Below, piece after piece: positions 54,777 to 64,000 of a stretch of DNA of 64,000 nucleotides (its first letter is position 1; the number at the start of each line of letters is the position of its first letter). Source of the DNA: an uncultured Brachyspira sp. (GTDB taxonomy: Bacteria; Spirochaetota; Brachyspiria; Brachyspirales; Brachyspiraceae); assembly GCF_944388875.1 (NCBI RefSeq), contig NZ_CALXKQ010000013.1, positions 1-64,000 of the forward strand. The letters run 5' to 3'. Made by a program: the position numbers and the translations under genes. The notes beneath the pieces are model-generated. The model saw nothing but the letters and a program-made list of their open reading frames with translations, searched no databases and was not told where the DNA came from.

Positions 54777-55616
54777 TTAGAATTTAATTGTACCCGAAAA
54801 AGAATATCTGGCTTCTCCTTTCATAAAAATTTTATTATTTTCATATCTTAAAATTAAATCTCCTCCTAAAAGATGATTTAATATTATATTATCAGTACGT
54901 CCGCTTATAAAACCAGCAGCACATACAGCAGAAGCACCTGTACCGCAGGCTAATGTTTCACCGCTTCCCCTCTCCCAAGTCCTTTGCCTAACTTCTGATC
55001 TGCTTATTATTTTCACAAACTCTACATTAGTTCTATTAGGGAATATACAGCTGTTCTCTATATATCCTCCAATATAATTAATATCAATGTTATCAATTTC
55101 ATCCAAAAATACCACAGCATGCGGATTACCCATAGAAACAGCAGTAAAATTGTATGTTATGCCGTTAATATTTATAGGCTCATCTATTATTGGATTTTTA
55201 TCTATAGTTGTTGGAATTTTAAGCCCGTCAAATATAGGACTGTCCATATTAATTTCAACGGTATCAACTTCATCATCCTTTATAAATAATTTTGCTTCTA
55301 AAATTCCCCTTAAAGTTTCTATTTTTATAGGATTATTTTTAGATATGCCTTTATCATAAGTATATTTAGCAACACATCTTATGCCATTTCCGCACATTTC
55401 ACTTTCACTGCCATCATAATTAAACATTCTCATTTTAACATCAGCTATATCACTAGGCATTATCAAAATAATACCGTCTGCTCCTACTGAATAATGTCTA
55501 TGACTAAATATAGGAGCATATTTTTTAGCATCATCAGCTGTAAATTTTTCTTTAAAACAATCTATATAAATGTAATCATTACCTATTCCATGCATTTTTG
55601 TGAAATTTATAATCAT
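54777..55616 (-). CDS. dapF: diaminopimelate epimerase
   Basis: This protein of 279 aa converts LL- to meso-diaminopimelate for lysine and murein. MHGIGNDYIYID lies at residues 8-19, the first catalytic cysteine in SEMCGNGIRCVAKY near 75, and the second in ACGTGASAV near 224. The gene is monocistronic; fliD lies upstream on the same strand with its own terminator in between. Confidence 0.96.
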   Translation of the reverse strand: MIINFTKMHGIGNDYIYIDCFKEKFTADDAKKYAPIFSHRHYSVGADGIILIMPSDIADVKMRMFNYDGSESEMCGNGIRCVAKYTYDKGISKNNPIKIETLRGILEAKLFIKDDEVDTVEINMDSPIFDGLKIPTTIDKNPIIDEPININGITYNFTAVSMGNPHAVVFLDEIDNIDINYIGGYIENSCIFPNRTNVEFVKIISRSEVRQRTWERGSGETLACGTGASAVCAAGFISGRTDNIILNHLLGGDLILRYENNKIFMKGEARYSFSGTIKF

Positions 55617-55674
55617 AATATAAAACCTTAATATAATTTGATAATAAAATAATAATTATGTAAACATAAAAAAA

Positions 55675-55697
55675 GCGATATGTATTAAACATACCGC
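55675..55697 (-). terminator. terminator of fliD
   Basis: On the minus strand GCGGTATGT and ACATATCGC form a 9-bp stem with one G-U pair, followed by TTTTTTTATG. Confidence 0.75.
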
Positions 55698-55714
55698 CTT
55701 AAAATTATAAAATA

Positions 55715-57913
55715 TTAATTTCCGCCCTGATTTTGGAAAGAAGATTCCAGTCTTTTTCTTTCTCTCTCAGCCTGCTGAAGCTCTGACTGCATTTTATAAT
55801 ATGAAGCAAGTCTTTGCTGTCTGTATTCTTCTATTCTATCTTTCTCAGCATCCATACGTTTTTTATTATCTTCTAAACGGCTTCTAGTCATTGTAATACT
55901 GTTTTCTACTATACCTCTAGTTTGAGAATAAGGTGTTACAAAATCACTCATAGTATAGGCAACTCCAGTATCAGGTATATCATCCCCTGTAGTATCATTA
56001 GAGAATAATTCCTCTATTCCATCCATTTGAGTTTCTATTTTATTCATAAATTTCTCTTCATCGACTTGCAAGAAACCTTTTTTCACCTTAGACCATTCTT
56101 CGCCAGCATTTCCTCTATTAATACCTATTTGATCAAGCAAAGCCAACTCTTCACCGTAATCAGTTTCATAAGAATCAGCCACTATCATTTTTATTCGCTG
56201 AGATATTGTACTTACAAGGGCATTTCCGCTGAACACACCTACATAATACAATTTCTTTTTCAATCCAGAATCAGATATTTCAGGATCAAACTCTACATTC
56301 AATGTGGTAGCTAAATCTATTAAATCTGTTCTGTTCATATTTTCTATACCATCTCTTATATCCCTGCTCAAAGGTCTTTGAGTGGTATCATTAAGCAAAT
56401 CTATAACCTCATTATAAGCCCTTATAAAATCAACTATTGCATTAACTACTCCCTCTTTATCTACTTCAATAGTAGTAGCATAAGCCTCAGGGGTAACTTT
56501 TTTAGCCGTTATATTAAGACCATTAACAACATCATTAAATTCATTACTTTCACTCAATACATCAACACCGTCTATAGAAGCCCTTGCATCTGTTGCTTCA
56601 GACACTAAATAATTAGGGGCATCCTCTTCTCTTCCCATATCCTCAACAAGCAAATCCTTATAAAATATATTATAGCCTTCATTATGGTTTATAAGCACAA
56701 CCTCAGTTATAACATCTCCCTCTTCAAATTGATTTCCTATAGGTATATTAAGTCTTTGCCAAGATGAACTTATAGTAGGCAAAGCAAAGAATTTTTCAAC
56801 CTCATCTCCAGCCTTATTTATATATTTAACCCCTATAATCTCAGAATTAAATCCGTCAGCATTTATTGCCTCAGGAGCCTCAGCTTCTAAACCTTCTTTT
56901 GCCTTTCTTTCTGCCTCTAAAGCCTCTTTATATTTCTTTATATCCTCAAATGTTCTTGAACTATCCGCAGGAGATAATCCCTCACCATATAATTCAACAT
57001 CTTTAAATATAACACTATCTATTTTATTGAATGTAACTCCAGTATCAGGTATTGATAAATCAACTGTAGGAGGAATCATAGGTGCATCTTCATCATCCAA
57101 ACTATCAGAAGCTCTTGCTGTAATTGATATAGTTATATTTTCATTAGCCTCGGCTTCCCTATGAAGAGGCATTGATACTTTATTTACGCCTTTTAATACC
57201 ATAAAGTCTTTTTTAACAAAATAATTAGTAGATAAATTTTCAGATTCATCTTCCCATTTATTTATAAGCTGTTCATTGAATATATGTCCAAGATATCTAT
57301 ATGGTCTTCTTGTAAACATGTTCAATTCTTTTAATATCCCAGCATCATCGCTTACAACTTCTACAATATTTTTAGAACCAGTTTTAACTAAATCTATAGT
57401 AAGAACCTGTAAATTCTTAGACTTCTGAGTTACTGTAGTTTTTATATCCTTACCAAATGCTTTATCAATAGCTTTCTGTAAATTAACCAAACTTCCGCCT
57501 GCAAATTCTATAGTTTTTTCTTCTTCGCCTACCTTTAATACTATTGTACCTGCAGGGAGCTGATCAGACATATTATATGCCTTAGAAGAAAATTTCTGAC
57601 TAGCTGCTATGTCCTTTATAGCTATATCATAAGTGGTGGTATTAGCAAGCCTATTTGCTGTAACTGTAAAATAATCAGGTATTCCATCGCCTGTTCCGAT
57701 ATAGTTTTTAAAAGGAGAACGAAATCCGTATAATTCTTTTGAAGCATCAGATAATGTATTAAGTCTGGCTTTTAAATCCTCATAAGCAGAAATTTCTCTT
57801 TGATACTCCTTAGCATTATCAGCCAAATTAGATAATGTAGTACTTCTTTTGTTTACCTCTGCTTCTACAGCATTTTGATAAACTTCATCAAGAAAAGCTC
57901 CTGTTGTTGCCAT
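55715..57913 (-). CDS. fliD: flagellar filament cap protein
   Basis: This long FliD of 732 aa caps the filament and guides flagellin assembly. The N-terminal helix and conserved YQREISAYEDLKARLNTLSD lie near residues 33-52, and the FliD_N-type beta region follows. The C-terminal coiled end has DFIRAYNEVIDLLND near 490 and a long helix (MTRSRLEDNKKRMDAEK) near 680-700. The length exceeds E. coli FliD (468 aa), owing to an insert near residues 225-430. Confidence 0.85.
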   Translation of the reverse strand: MATTGAFLDEVYQNAVEAEVNKRSTTLSNLADNAKEYQREISAYEDLKARLNTLSDASKELYGFRSPFKNYIGTGDGIPDYFTVTANRLANTTTYDIAIKDIAASQKFSSKAYNMSDQLPAGTIVLKVGEEEKTIEFAGGSLVNLQKAIDKAFGKDIKTTVTQKSKNLQVLTIDLVKTGSKNIVEVVSDDAGILKELNMFTRRPYRYLGHIFNEQLINKWEDESENLSTNYFVKKDFMVLKGVNKVSMPLHREAEANENITISITARASDSLDDEDAPMIPPTVDLSIPDTGVTFNKIDSVIFKDVELYGEGLSPADSSRTFEDIKKYKEALEAERKAKEGLEAEAPEAINADGFNSEIIGVKYINKAGDEVEKFFALPTISSSWQRLNIPIGNQFEEGDVITEVVLINHNEGYNIFYKDLLVEDMGREEDAPNYLVSEATDARASIDGVDVLSESNEFNDVVNGLNITAKKVTPEAYATTIEVDKEGVVNAIVDFIRAYNEVIDLLNDTTQRPLSRDIRDGIENMNRTDLIDLATTLNVEFDPEISDSGLKKKLYYVGVFSGNALVSTISQRIKMIVADSYETDYGEELALLDQIGINRGNAGEEWSKVKKGFLQVDEEKFMNKIETQMDGIEELFSNDTTGDDIPDTGVAYTMSDFVTPYSQTRGIVENSITMTRSRLEDNKKRMDAEKDRIEEYRQQRLASYYKMQSELQQAERERKRLESSFQNQGGN

Positions 57914-58036
57914 AATAGACCTCTCCTAAATTTTAACTATATTAATAAAACTTAAATTTATATATTTATGTAAAAAATATTATAAACCTATTCTTTTATT
58001 CTCGGAATACTTGAAAATCTATTAAGACATAATATT

Positions 58037-58453
58037 TTATTTATCTATTATATCTTCCAAATCATTTATAATAGTATCTATATTTGAAAGCTGCAAAACA
58101 GAGTAATTTTTAAGTTTATTTGCTATACAAAGCAGTTTTTTAGTCTTTTCTACATGATCATAACTGAAAAGCAAAGCTATAGGTACTCCTAAACTCACTG
58201 CTATTTTATTTAAATTAGTTATTGATATGTTTCTTTTACCAACCTCAACGCTTTGAAGATACTTTGATGATATTCCTGATATTTCAGATATAGTTTTCAT
58301 CTGAGATTTTCTTATAGCACGTATATTTTTACCTACTGAAGATATTAGCTCATCATCATCTCTTCTGATAGGAGAATCATCTTTATTATTTTCTTCTTTA
58401 CTATCGCTTAAAATATTATTATAATAAGGCTTCTTCAAATTAGTAGTTAGCAT
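58037..58453 (-). CDS. XRE-family transcriptional regulator
   Basis: This protein of 138 aa has a helix-turn-helix domain from about residues 38-95 (VGKNIRAIRKSQMKTISEISGISSKYLQSVE, then ITNLNKIAVSLGVPIALLF). The C-terminal 40 residues are helical. Its start overlaps the radC stop by 14 nt, so they form one operon. The target is unknown. Confidence 0.85.
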   Translation of the reverse strand: MLTTNLKKPYYNNILSDSKEENNKDDSPIRRDDDELISSVGKNIRAIRKSQMKTISEISGISSKYLQSVEVGKRNISITNLNKIAVSLGVPIALLFSYDHVEKTKKLLCIANKLKNYSVLQLSNIDTIINDLEDIIDK

Positions 58454-59120
58454 AATTCATAGCCTCCATATTGTCAAACATACCATCTTCTCTAAAGCTG
58501 TAAACATTATTTCCCGCAACAATAATATGATCTATCATTTTTACTTCGACCATTAAAAATGCTTTATATAAAACTTTAGTTATTTTTATATCTTCTTTAG
58601 AAGGCTTAGCCAAGCCTGAAGGATGATTATGCGATATAATTACATAGCTTGCACCAAGCGATAAAGATTTTTCAACCAAATCTCTAGGATATATTGTAGC
58701 AGAATCTATAGTACCTCTGAATATATTTTCCATAGATATAAATCTTTTATTTACATCCAAACAAACCATAGAAAATGCCTCAAATTTTAATTTACCCATT
58801 TTTACAATAAGATAATTTATTAAATCCTTCTTCTTGAAATGACTGCCTGACACTTTCAAGCTGCTTAATAGATAGCACTCCAAAAGCGATGGTATGCTCT
58901 TTAATAACTCTATCTTTTTGATATTTAATCCTTTAACTTTTAATAATTCTTCATTGGAGGCATTGACTATATTATGCAGATTATAAAACTTATAATAAAG
59001 CTTTTCTACTATATAGTTTGCTTTCTCAGAGGATATGCCGTTTGAAAGAATAGAGGCTAATATTTTCTTTTCATTGATAAAACTAGCGTCTAAGTTATCA
59101 TTATTAAAATCATTAAACAT
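58440..59120 (-). CDS. radC: RadC-like JAB/MPN metalloprotease-fold protein
   Basis: This protein is 226 aa long. The UPF0758 motif SHNHPSGLAKPSKEDIKIT near residues 164-182 supplies H-x-H and aspartate of the JAMM metal site, and a helix-hairpin-helix region precedes it. The start ATG 59120 has AAAAGGAG before it; an ATG at 59162 gives an implausible N-terminus. The family role in DNA repair is doubtful. Confidence 0.92.
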   Translation of the reverse strand: MFNDFNNDNLDASFINEKKILASILSNGISSEKANYIVEKLYYKFYNLHNIVNASNEELLKVKGLNIKKIELLKSIPSLLECYLLSSLKVSGSHFKKKDLINYLIVKMGKLKFEAFSMVCLDVNKRFISMENIFRGTIDSATIYPRDLVEKSLSLGASYVIISHNHPSGLAKPSKEDIKITKVLYKAFLMVEVKMIDHIIVAGNNVYSFREDGMFDNMEAMNYANY

Positions 59121-59300
59121 ATAATCTCCTTTTAATAAATAATACAGACTATAGTTAAACAAATATTTTTAAAAAATAAGCTATTTATTAAAGAAAATAA
59201 ACAATTTATATTTTACTTTTTTAAAAAAAATTTAAAAAACTATAAAAAAATCGGACTTTTTTATTCAAAAACAACAAATATTCTTTATTATATTAAAATA

Positions 59301-59669
59301 TTAATTTTGTATAGATAATTTCTCATTAAAAATAACAGCTGTATTATTTTCTCTAAGTGTAAAAACAATACTGCTTAAAGAATTGCCGAAATTAAGTCTG
59401 TAGCTGTACTGAGAATATGTTTCTGAATCAATAGTCAAATATCTTCCAGAACTGCTGTCCCTAACACTCAAAGTATCATTTATAGATTTAGAGGTAATTT
59501 TTATAATCAAATTATCTTGTTTTTTATCAAGAATTGTAACTGTAATATCCTTATCTTCACTAACATAAATTCCAACTCTGTTAGTAAATGGTATATTCCC
59601 AGTAACATATTGAGAACTGCATGAAAATAAGAATAAAGATATTATAAATAAAAAATAATATTTAAGCAT
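59301..59669 (-). CDS. small lipoprotein
   Basis: This protein of 122 aa has a signal ending LFLFSC with cysteine 17, then an SSQYVTG linker. The rest is beta-rich (NLIIKITSKS, RYLTIDSETYSQYSYRL). The function is unknown. Confidence 0.7.
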   Translation of the reverse strand: MLKYYFLFIISLFLFSCSSQYVTGNIPFTNRVGIYVSEDKDITVTILDKKQDNLIIKITSKSINDTLSVRDSSSGRYLTIDSETYSQYSYRLNFGNSLSSIVFTLRENNTAVIFNEKLSIQN

Positions 59670-59875
59670 TTATTATCCTATAATAAATTATTTTAATTAT
59701 TATATATTAAAAAAAAAATAGTAAAGTAATATTTACAAAATTCTACTATTCTATTTTTATCAATATGTCTATTGTAAAATTAACTCATAATAATATATAT
59801 ATATACATAATGTATAAAAAGATATTTCTATTGTTTATTATATTTAATTAAATATGATTTTATATTAAAAACTAT

Positions 59876-59902
59876 ATAGGCAGGAAATTATTTCCTGCCT
59901 AT
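59876..59902. terminator. hairpin terminator
   Basis: ATAGGCAGGAAA (59876-59887) pairs with TTTCCTGCCTAT (59891-59902) around a TTA loop, downstream of the lipoprotein gene on the minus strand. Confidence 0.8.
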
Positions 59903-59925
59903 TTATTTCATCATTATTCTATTAT

Positions 59926-61647
59926 TTATTCTACTCTATCAGCATATAAATCAAGTCCCATATTAATAGTAGGTGTTTCAGCAAAATCTATAGAATGAAG
60001 AGTCATACTGCTTCTTATTGCAGTACCTACCTCATTAGGTCCAGGATTATCTGTTCCGCTTCCATTTCTAAGTACAACTCTAGTGTAGCTTCCTAATGTT
60101 GCATCCATATCCAAACATTCATACTTAGCTGTCCATGTATTAGCGGCAGATGAATCAAAACGTGCAAGTTTAAATCTATAATCTCTATATTCCTCTTTAG
60201 TACCAACCCCTTTACCTTTGTAATAAAAAGACATAGTATATTCTGTACCATTATCATTAAACTTATATGTTAAATCTCTAATATCGGCTCCAAAGAAATG
60301 CTCTACAAAACTACTAGTATAAGTCAAATAGAAACTACCAGAATATTTAAACTCTGTATTTTTTACCCTATCAACAAATATTGGTCCGTAATCTTGGAAA
60401 TTCTCATCTAGTATATTTCCGACTACAGAAATTGTCTTTTTGCTGTTACTTTCTGTTATTTTTATATATAGAGAAGAACCATCTGAATTTGTATATATAG
60501 CTTGATCTGATGCTGTAATTTTACTCAAATAATAATCTTTACTGCTGCTTACACTGCTTTTTTGGAATTCCTGCTGTGAAACTGTTATTTTTTCGCCATT
60601 ATCTCCTATGCTATAAGTATATAATATAAGACTCTTACCAAGATATCCTGAATTAATCCATTCTTCTAAATTAATTTGATCTTTTTCTCCTGTAGGTGAT
60701 TTTTGATATCCGCTGTAATCACGCCATTTATATGTTTTTCCATTCAAAGTATTGATATCATCTCTATATTTTTGCTGATCATCTTCTCCTGCTTCTGCAT
60801 CAGACATTACATAATAAGGAGAATGACCTTGTCCTGTAGGAGTATGTGTTGCCATAGAAGGATATCCATGAACTTGAGGATTATAATCTGTAGGAGCTTT
60901 TACAAATTCTGTTTGATAATGAGGATATAAAACAACAGAACCATCCGATTCTACATAACCTATAGGATCATATTCATAAAAATGTCTGTCTCCATTATAC
61001 TCTACAGCCTCAAATGCTATAGGAACCTTATCTCCTCCTATAACTGTTTCAGTTTTTGTAATTTTTCCAAATGCAAATATAAATTTAGAATAAGTATCAA
61101 CAGCTATTAAGTACTGTTTTAATGTTACAACAACTGCTTCTCCTTGAATAGAATAAAAACGGAATCTTTCCATTCTTCCGGGTAAATACCCGTTATTATC
61201 ATAAAGAGGGTTGGCAGCATCATATTTATAAACACTCATACCTGTTATACCATAACCAGATGCCTCATTTTCTTTATCTCTTGGATTATAATAGTTTGCA
61301 GATATACCATTCCAATCCTTTCCTCCTGGCATCCAAACTCTAGTATCTTCTGTTAAGAAATTGTATATAGGAAGTTTATCCTCCCTAAAACTAGATTGAA
61401 ATAGCCACTTATCAAATACATTTGCATTAAATCCTCCGTAATCAGGACTATTATATTCCTCATTCTTTTTAAAAGGATCTTGATCTTCTGGAATAGCTTC
61501 AGGAGCTTCTACTTCTGGTTTATTTAATTCCTGAGTAAAAGAACCTTTGCTGCCTCTATTATAAAATAGAGGGTTTAAAGCATTTCCGCATGATATAGTA
61601 AATACCATAACAAAAATAAAAATAATTAGTAAATATAATTTTTTCAT
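59926..61647 (-). CDS. large lipoprotein, paralogue 1
   Basis: This protein of 573 aa has its start at ATG 61647, which follows GGGAG; an upstream ATG at 61701 would add a poor leader. A lipobox ends FTISC near residue 21. Its core shares long similarity with the adjacent protein at 61716-63284: both contain LIAVDTYSKF[IV]FA[FY]GKITKT and EYDPIG, with a Tyr/Asp-rich repeat-like body. The pair looks like a tandem duplication. The function is unknown; surface exposure is likely. Confidence 0.8.
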   Translation of the reverse strand: MKKLYLLIIFIFVMVFTISCGNALNPLFYNRGSKGSFTQELNKPEVEAPEAIPEDQDPFKKNEEYNSPDYGGFNANVFDKWLFQSSFREDKLPIYNFLTEDTRVWMPGGKDWNGISANYYNPRDKENEASGYGITGMSVYKYDAANPLYDNNGYLPGRMERFRFYSIQGEAVVVTLKQYLIAVDTYSKFIFAFGKITKTETVIGGDKVPIAFEAVEYNGDRHFYEYDPIGYVESDGSVVLYPHYQTEFVKAPTDYNPQVHGYPSMATHTPTGQGHSPYYVMSDAEAGEDDQQKYRDDINTLNGKTYKWRDYSGYQKSPTGEKDQINLEEWINSGYLGKSLILYTYSIGDNGEKITVSQQEFQKSSVSSSKDYYLSKITASDQAIYTNSDGSSLYIKITESNSKKTISVVGNILDENFQDYGPIFVDRVKNTEFKYSGSFYLTYTSSFVEHFFGADIRDLTYKFNDNGTEYTMSFYYKGKGVGTKEEYRDYRFKLARFDSSAANTWTAKYECLDMDATLGSYTRVVLRNGSGTDNPGPNEVGTAIRSSMTLHSIDFAETPTINMGLDLYADRVE

Positions 61648-61715
61648 AAATATATCTCCCAAATTTATTATACAAAATAGGTACAAAATTATATATTTCA
61701 TACCTATTTTTATTT

Positions 61716-63284
61716 TTACTCTATATCTTCGACCTTAATTTTACATCTAAACTGTACTTGATCATTATATCCTGTAGGACCTTCTCCGCATGATCCAACA
61801 CCATACCAAGCACCCCAGAAATTTTCTTTGTCTGCTATTTTAACATGTTCACCGTCCTGACCATCCATCACAATAGTAACTTCTATCTCTCCTTGACTAT
61901 TATACTTAACCTCTTTGGATATTATCCTATCACTATTAGGATATTCTGATAACTCTGCATTTTTTGTTTCCTTATTAAATTTAATAGTCAAATATATATT
62001 ATTATTCTCAGAATATTTATAAGGCCAGTATAAATCATTATAATCACCATAGCCTTCATCATATTTTGTAAGATTAAACGCCACACTAATATTAATATCT
62101 TTAGACTCAGTTTGTACAGTCTGTTCTTTCTCACCATTAAGCTCTAATGAAACTTCAGAATTAACATTAACTTGGTATCTTCTTAAATAAGCTCCTATTC
62201 CAGTACCAGAGTCTTTATTAGCAGCAGATTTATATTCTGATACAAATATATCATCTGAAGAAACTTTCATTGTAACATCATAACCAAAAAATCCATAATC
62301 CATTACCTCTCTGGCATCGCCTTTATTCCATATACCTCCTGTAAATTCAGAAAAATTACCAAGAGTATATCTATTTACAGTTTTGCTGTCAATATTTTTG
62401 AAATAAAGTTCTGTCATAGAAATTTTAACTTCTGGTTTAGTTGAAGGGACTCTGTTTTTATCAAAATACGGAGATACACCAGGATCACTTGCAGTAGCAA
62501 CTGGTCTGTCAGGATTATGAACTTTAGGGAAAAATTTATTAGCATCCTGTGCCATCTCATCCTTGTATTCCTGATACAAATTTAACTTTAATTCTCCGTT
62601 TTCATAAACCATAACTCCTATAGGATCATACTCCCAGAAATATCTTCCTTCACCATATAATTCAACTGCCTGAAATTCTATAGGATATTCATTTCCTAAT
62701 TTAGTGCCTGTTTTTGTTATTTTTCCATAAGCAAAAACAAATTTAGAATATGTATCAACAGCTATCAAATAGTTATTAAGCGGTACAATTACAGCTGTTC
62801 CCTCAAGTCTGTAAAATAAAAATCTTTTCATTATTTCAAATTGATTATAGCTGGAAGTACTATTTACTAAAGGATTCATTCCGTTATACCTATAAAAATA
62901 TGCAGGACTTATGCCAAAACCTCTAGCTTTATTTTCATCAGATGTTCCGTCATAAAAATATTGCATAGATGCAGTATCTTTTAATGACCAAGCACCATTT
63001 CCTTTAAAGAATTTATATATAGGCACATTATTATCATCAAAACTTGCCCCAAATAAATAATCTTTTATTAAAGAACCATCAAATTGATAATTCTCTTCAT
63101 TAAAAGCTCCTTCAGGAATTTGAAATTCTCCGCCCGTACTTATATCTACATCAGTTGAAGACGAACCTCCTGAAATTTTATTACCTCCCTTATTATAATA
63201 AAACATAGGATTAAATCCGCTTCCGCAAGACATCATAAAAATAGATATCATACTAATTATAATTAGCAATTTAATTTTATTCAT
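61716..63284 (-). CDS. large lipoprotein, paralogue 2
   Basis: This protein of 522 aa has a signal ending IFMMSC with cysteine 20. It then follows the same opening as its neighbour (G-x-NP-x-F-Y), the shared LIAVDTYSKFVFAYGKITKT near residues 172-191 and the WEYDPIG motif near 218. The two proteins differ strongly in the C-terminal halves, which suggests divergence after duplication. A putative outer-membrane protein gene lies upstream. Confidence 0.8.
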   Translation of the reverse strand: MNKIKLLIIISMISIFMMSCGSGFNPMFYYNKGGNKISGGSSSTDVDISTGGEFQIPEGAFNEENYQFDGSLIKDYLFGASFDDNNVPIYKFFKGNGAWSLKDTASMQYFYDGTSDENKARGFGISPAYFYRYNGMNPLVNSTSSYNQFEIMKRFLFYRLEGTAVIVPLNNYLIAVDTYSKFVFAYGKITKTGTKLGNEYPIEFQAVELYGEGRYFWEYDPIGVMVYENGELKLNLYQEYKDEMAQDANKFFPKVHNPDRPVATASDPGVSPYFDKNRVPSTKPEVKISMTELYFKNIDSKTVNRYTLGNFSEFTGGIWNKGDAREVMDYGFFGYDVTMKVSSDDIFVSEYKSAANKDSGTGIGAYLRRYQVNVNSEVSLELNGEKEQTVQTESKDINISVAFNLTKYDEGYGDYNDLYWPYKYSENNNIYLTIKFNKETKNAELSEYPNSDRIISKEVKYNSQGEIEVTIVMDGQDGEHVKIADKENFWGAWYGVGSCGEGPTGYNDQVQFRCKIKVEDIE

Positions 63285-63310
63285 AATAAAAATTTATCCC
63301 TTTTTTAAAA

Positions 63311-64000
63311 TTATCCCTTAAATGCCAAACCTAATGTAAGTCCAAAGTCAAGTGAATTAATATAATAAGAAGGTAAAGGAGTTTCTGTAGAAAATGCAGG
63401 TCTTCCATCTTTCTCCAATGCCTGATTCATTATATCTAATAAACTGCTTGGCATAGTTACATATTTTGGAGTATAAATATTAAATCTTGTATATGCACCA
63501 AGTATAACTTCTACTCTGTCATTTACAGGCTGATTATATTCTAATAATAGCTTCATACTGAACATTACAGGATTCATATTGCTTATCATAAAGTCAGTTA
63601 CTATTATTTCTCCTACTTCTGGTTCAGGGTCTAATATTCCACTGTCAGAATAAGCCATATACTGAGGAGATAAATCAGCTATTATCTTACCTCCTATATG
63701 AAATCCTAATGCTAATCTGCTATTTAAAAAATATGCTTTAGTACCAACACCAAAACTTATTACTGGAGAATAGTAAACATTAATAAACATGGTAGCAGAA
63801 ACACCTTCAAATGTTCCTCCTGATATCTGACCTGCAAATCCGTTGCCAACACCTATAGAACCATAAAAACTCATACCGCTGAATTTACTTGTATCATCTA
63901 ATCCGAACCATTTCTTAGAGCCAAATAAATAACCAAGCTCTGCCTCTCCATCCATAGTATACCCAACACCGCCTTTCATAAAGGTAGCACCTATTTTATA
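63311..64000 (-). CDS. outer membrane protein, 5' end outside the window
   Basis: The visible 222 codons from ATG 63979 continue without a stop into the window edge (YKIGATF precedes the methionine), so the true start lies beyond 64000. The sequence is a glycine- and aromatic-rich beta-strand pattern (for example SFYGSIGVGNGFAGQISGG and FGVGTKAYFLNSRLALGFHIGG), ending GLTLGLAFKG, typical of a beta-barrel. No family is recognised. Confidence 0.65.
   Translation of the reverse strand, partial: YKIGATFMKGGVGYTMDGEAELGYLFGSKKWFGLDDTSKFSGMSFYGSIGVGNGFAGQISGGTFEGVSATMFINVYYSPVISFGVGTKAYFLNSRLALGFHIGGKIIADLSPQYMAYSDSGILDPEPEVGEIIVTDFMISNMNPVMFSMKLLLEYNQPVNDRVEVILGAYTRFNIYTPKYVTMPSSLLDIMNQALEKDGRPAFSTETPLPSYYINSLDFGLTLGLAFKG

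Overview
The window is a very AT-rich bacterial chromosome segment whose gene content points to a spirochaete, most likely Brachyspira (inference). Supporting signs are flagellar genes (flgG, fliD), many short-lipobox lipoproteins, a group-B-type [FeFe] hydrogenase, a separate division/murein cluster (ftsW-murG-murC-murB) and short AT-rich intergenic spacers. No rRNA, tRNA or CRISPR array was seen.

Layout. 1-6530 is core: frr-uppS-cdsA behind a consensus promoter, a HAD phosphatase, a polytopic membrane protein, deoB and a lipoprotein. 6531-18352 is an 11.8-kb accessory island with two tyrosine recombinases (one decayed, one intact), IS5-type transposase debris, three ribbon-helix-helix (RHH) genes, a tcmP-DUF5131-KAP NTPase cassette that looks like a decaying defence locus, and two tandem micropeptide modules with divergent small-RNA promoters. 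18353-31548 holds a lipoprotein, a GAF/SpoIIE phosphatase, gmk-rpoZ-miaA, gltX with a response regulator, a CAP protein, a ferredoxin protein and a cupin that share one palindromic operator, a CaCA exchanger, YbjQ and LOG proteins. 31741-48814 holds an NSS transporter, a MalY-like lyase, the murein cluster, a CBS-GGDEF protein, TPR, LamG/FN3 and ankyrin proteins, the hydrogenase, and an alanine pair (ald plus an AGCS symporter). 48999-64000 holds a large SNF2 helicase, a patatin, flgG, a lytic transglycosylase, dapF, fliD, an XRE regulator with radC, two paralogous lipoproteins and an outer-membrane protein cut by the window end.

The most interesting part is 12.4-13.6 kb. Two tandem copies of the same module (hydrophobic micropeptide A, stem-loop, hydrophobic micropeptide B, overlapping RHH gene, palindrome) lie on the minus strand. 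Each has a near-consensus plus-strand promoter placed to make a short structured RNA convergent with micropeptide A, which is the architecture of a type I toxin-antitoxin system. The palindrome after each RHH gene recurs at 8578, 12382 and 13047, and two copies bound the tcmP-DUF5131-KAP cassette.

Several island genes carry single-base lesions while the surrounding core genes are intact, so the island appears to be decaying. All functional statements come from reading the sequence by eye; no database search was run.
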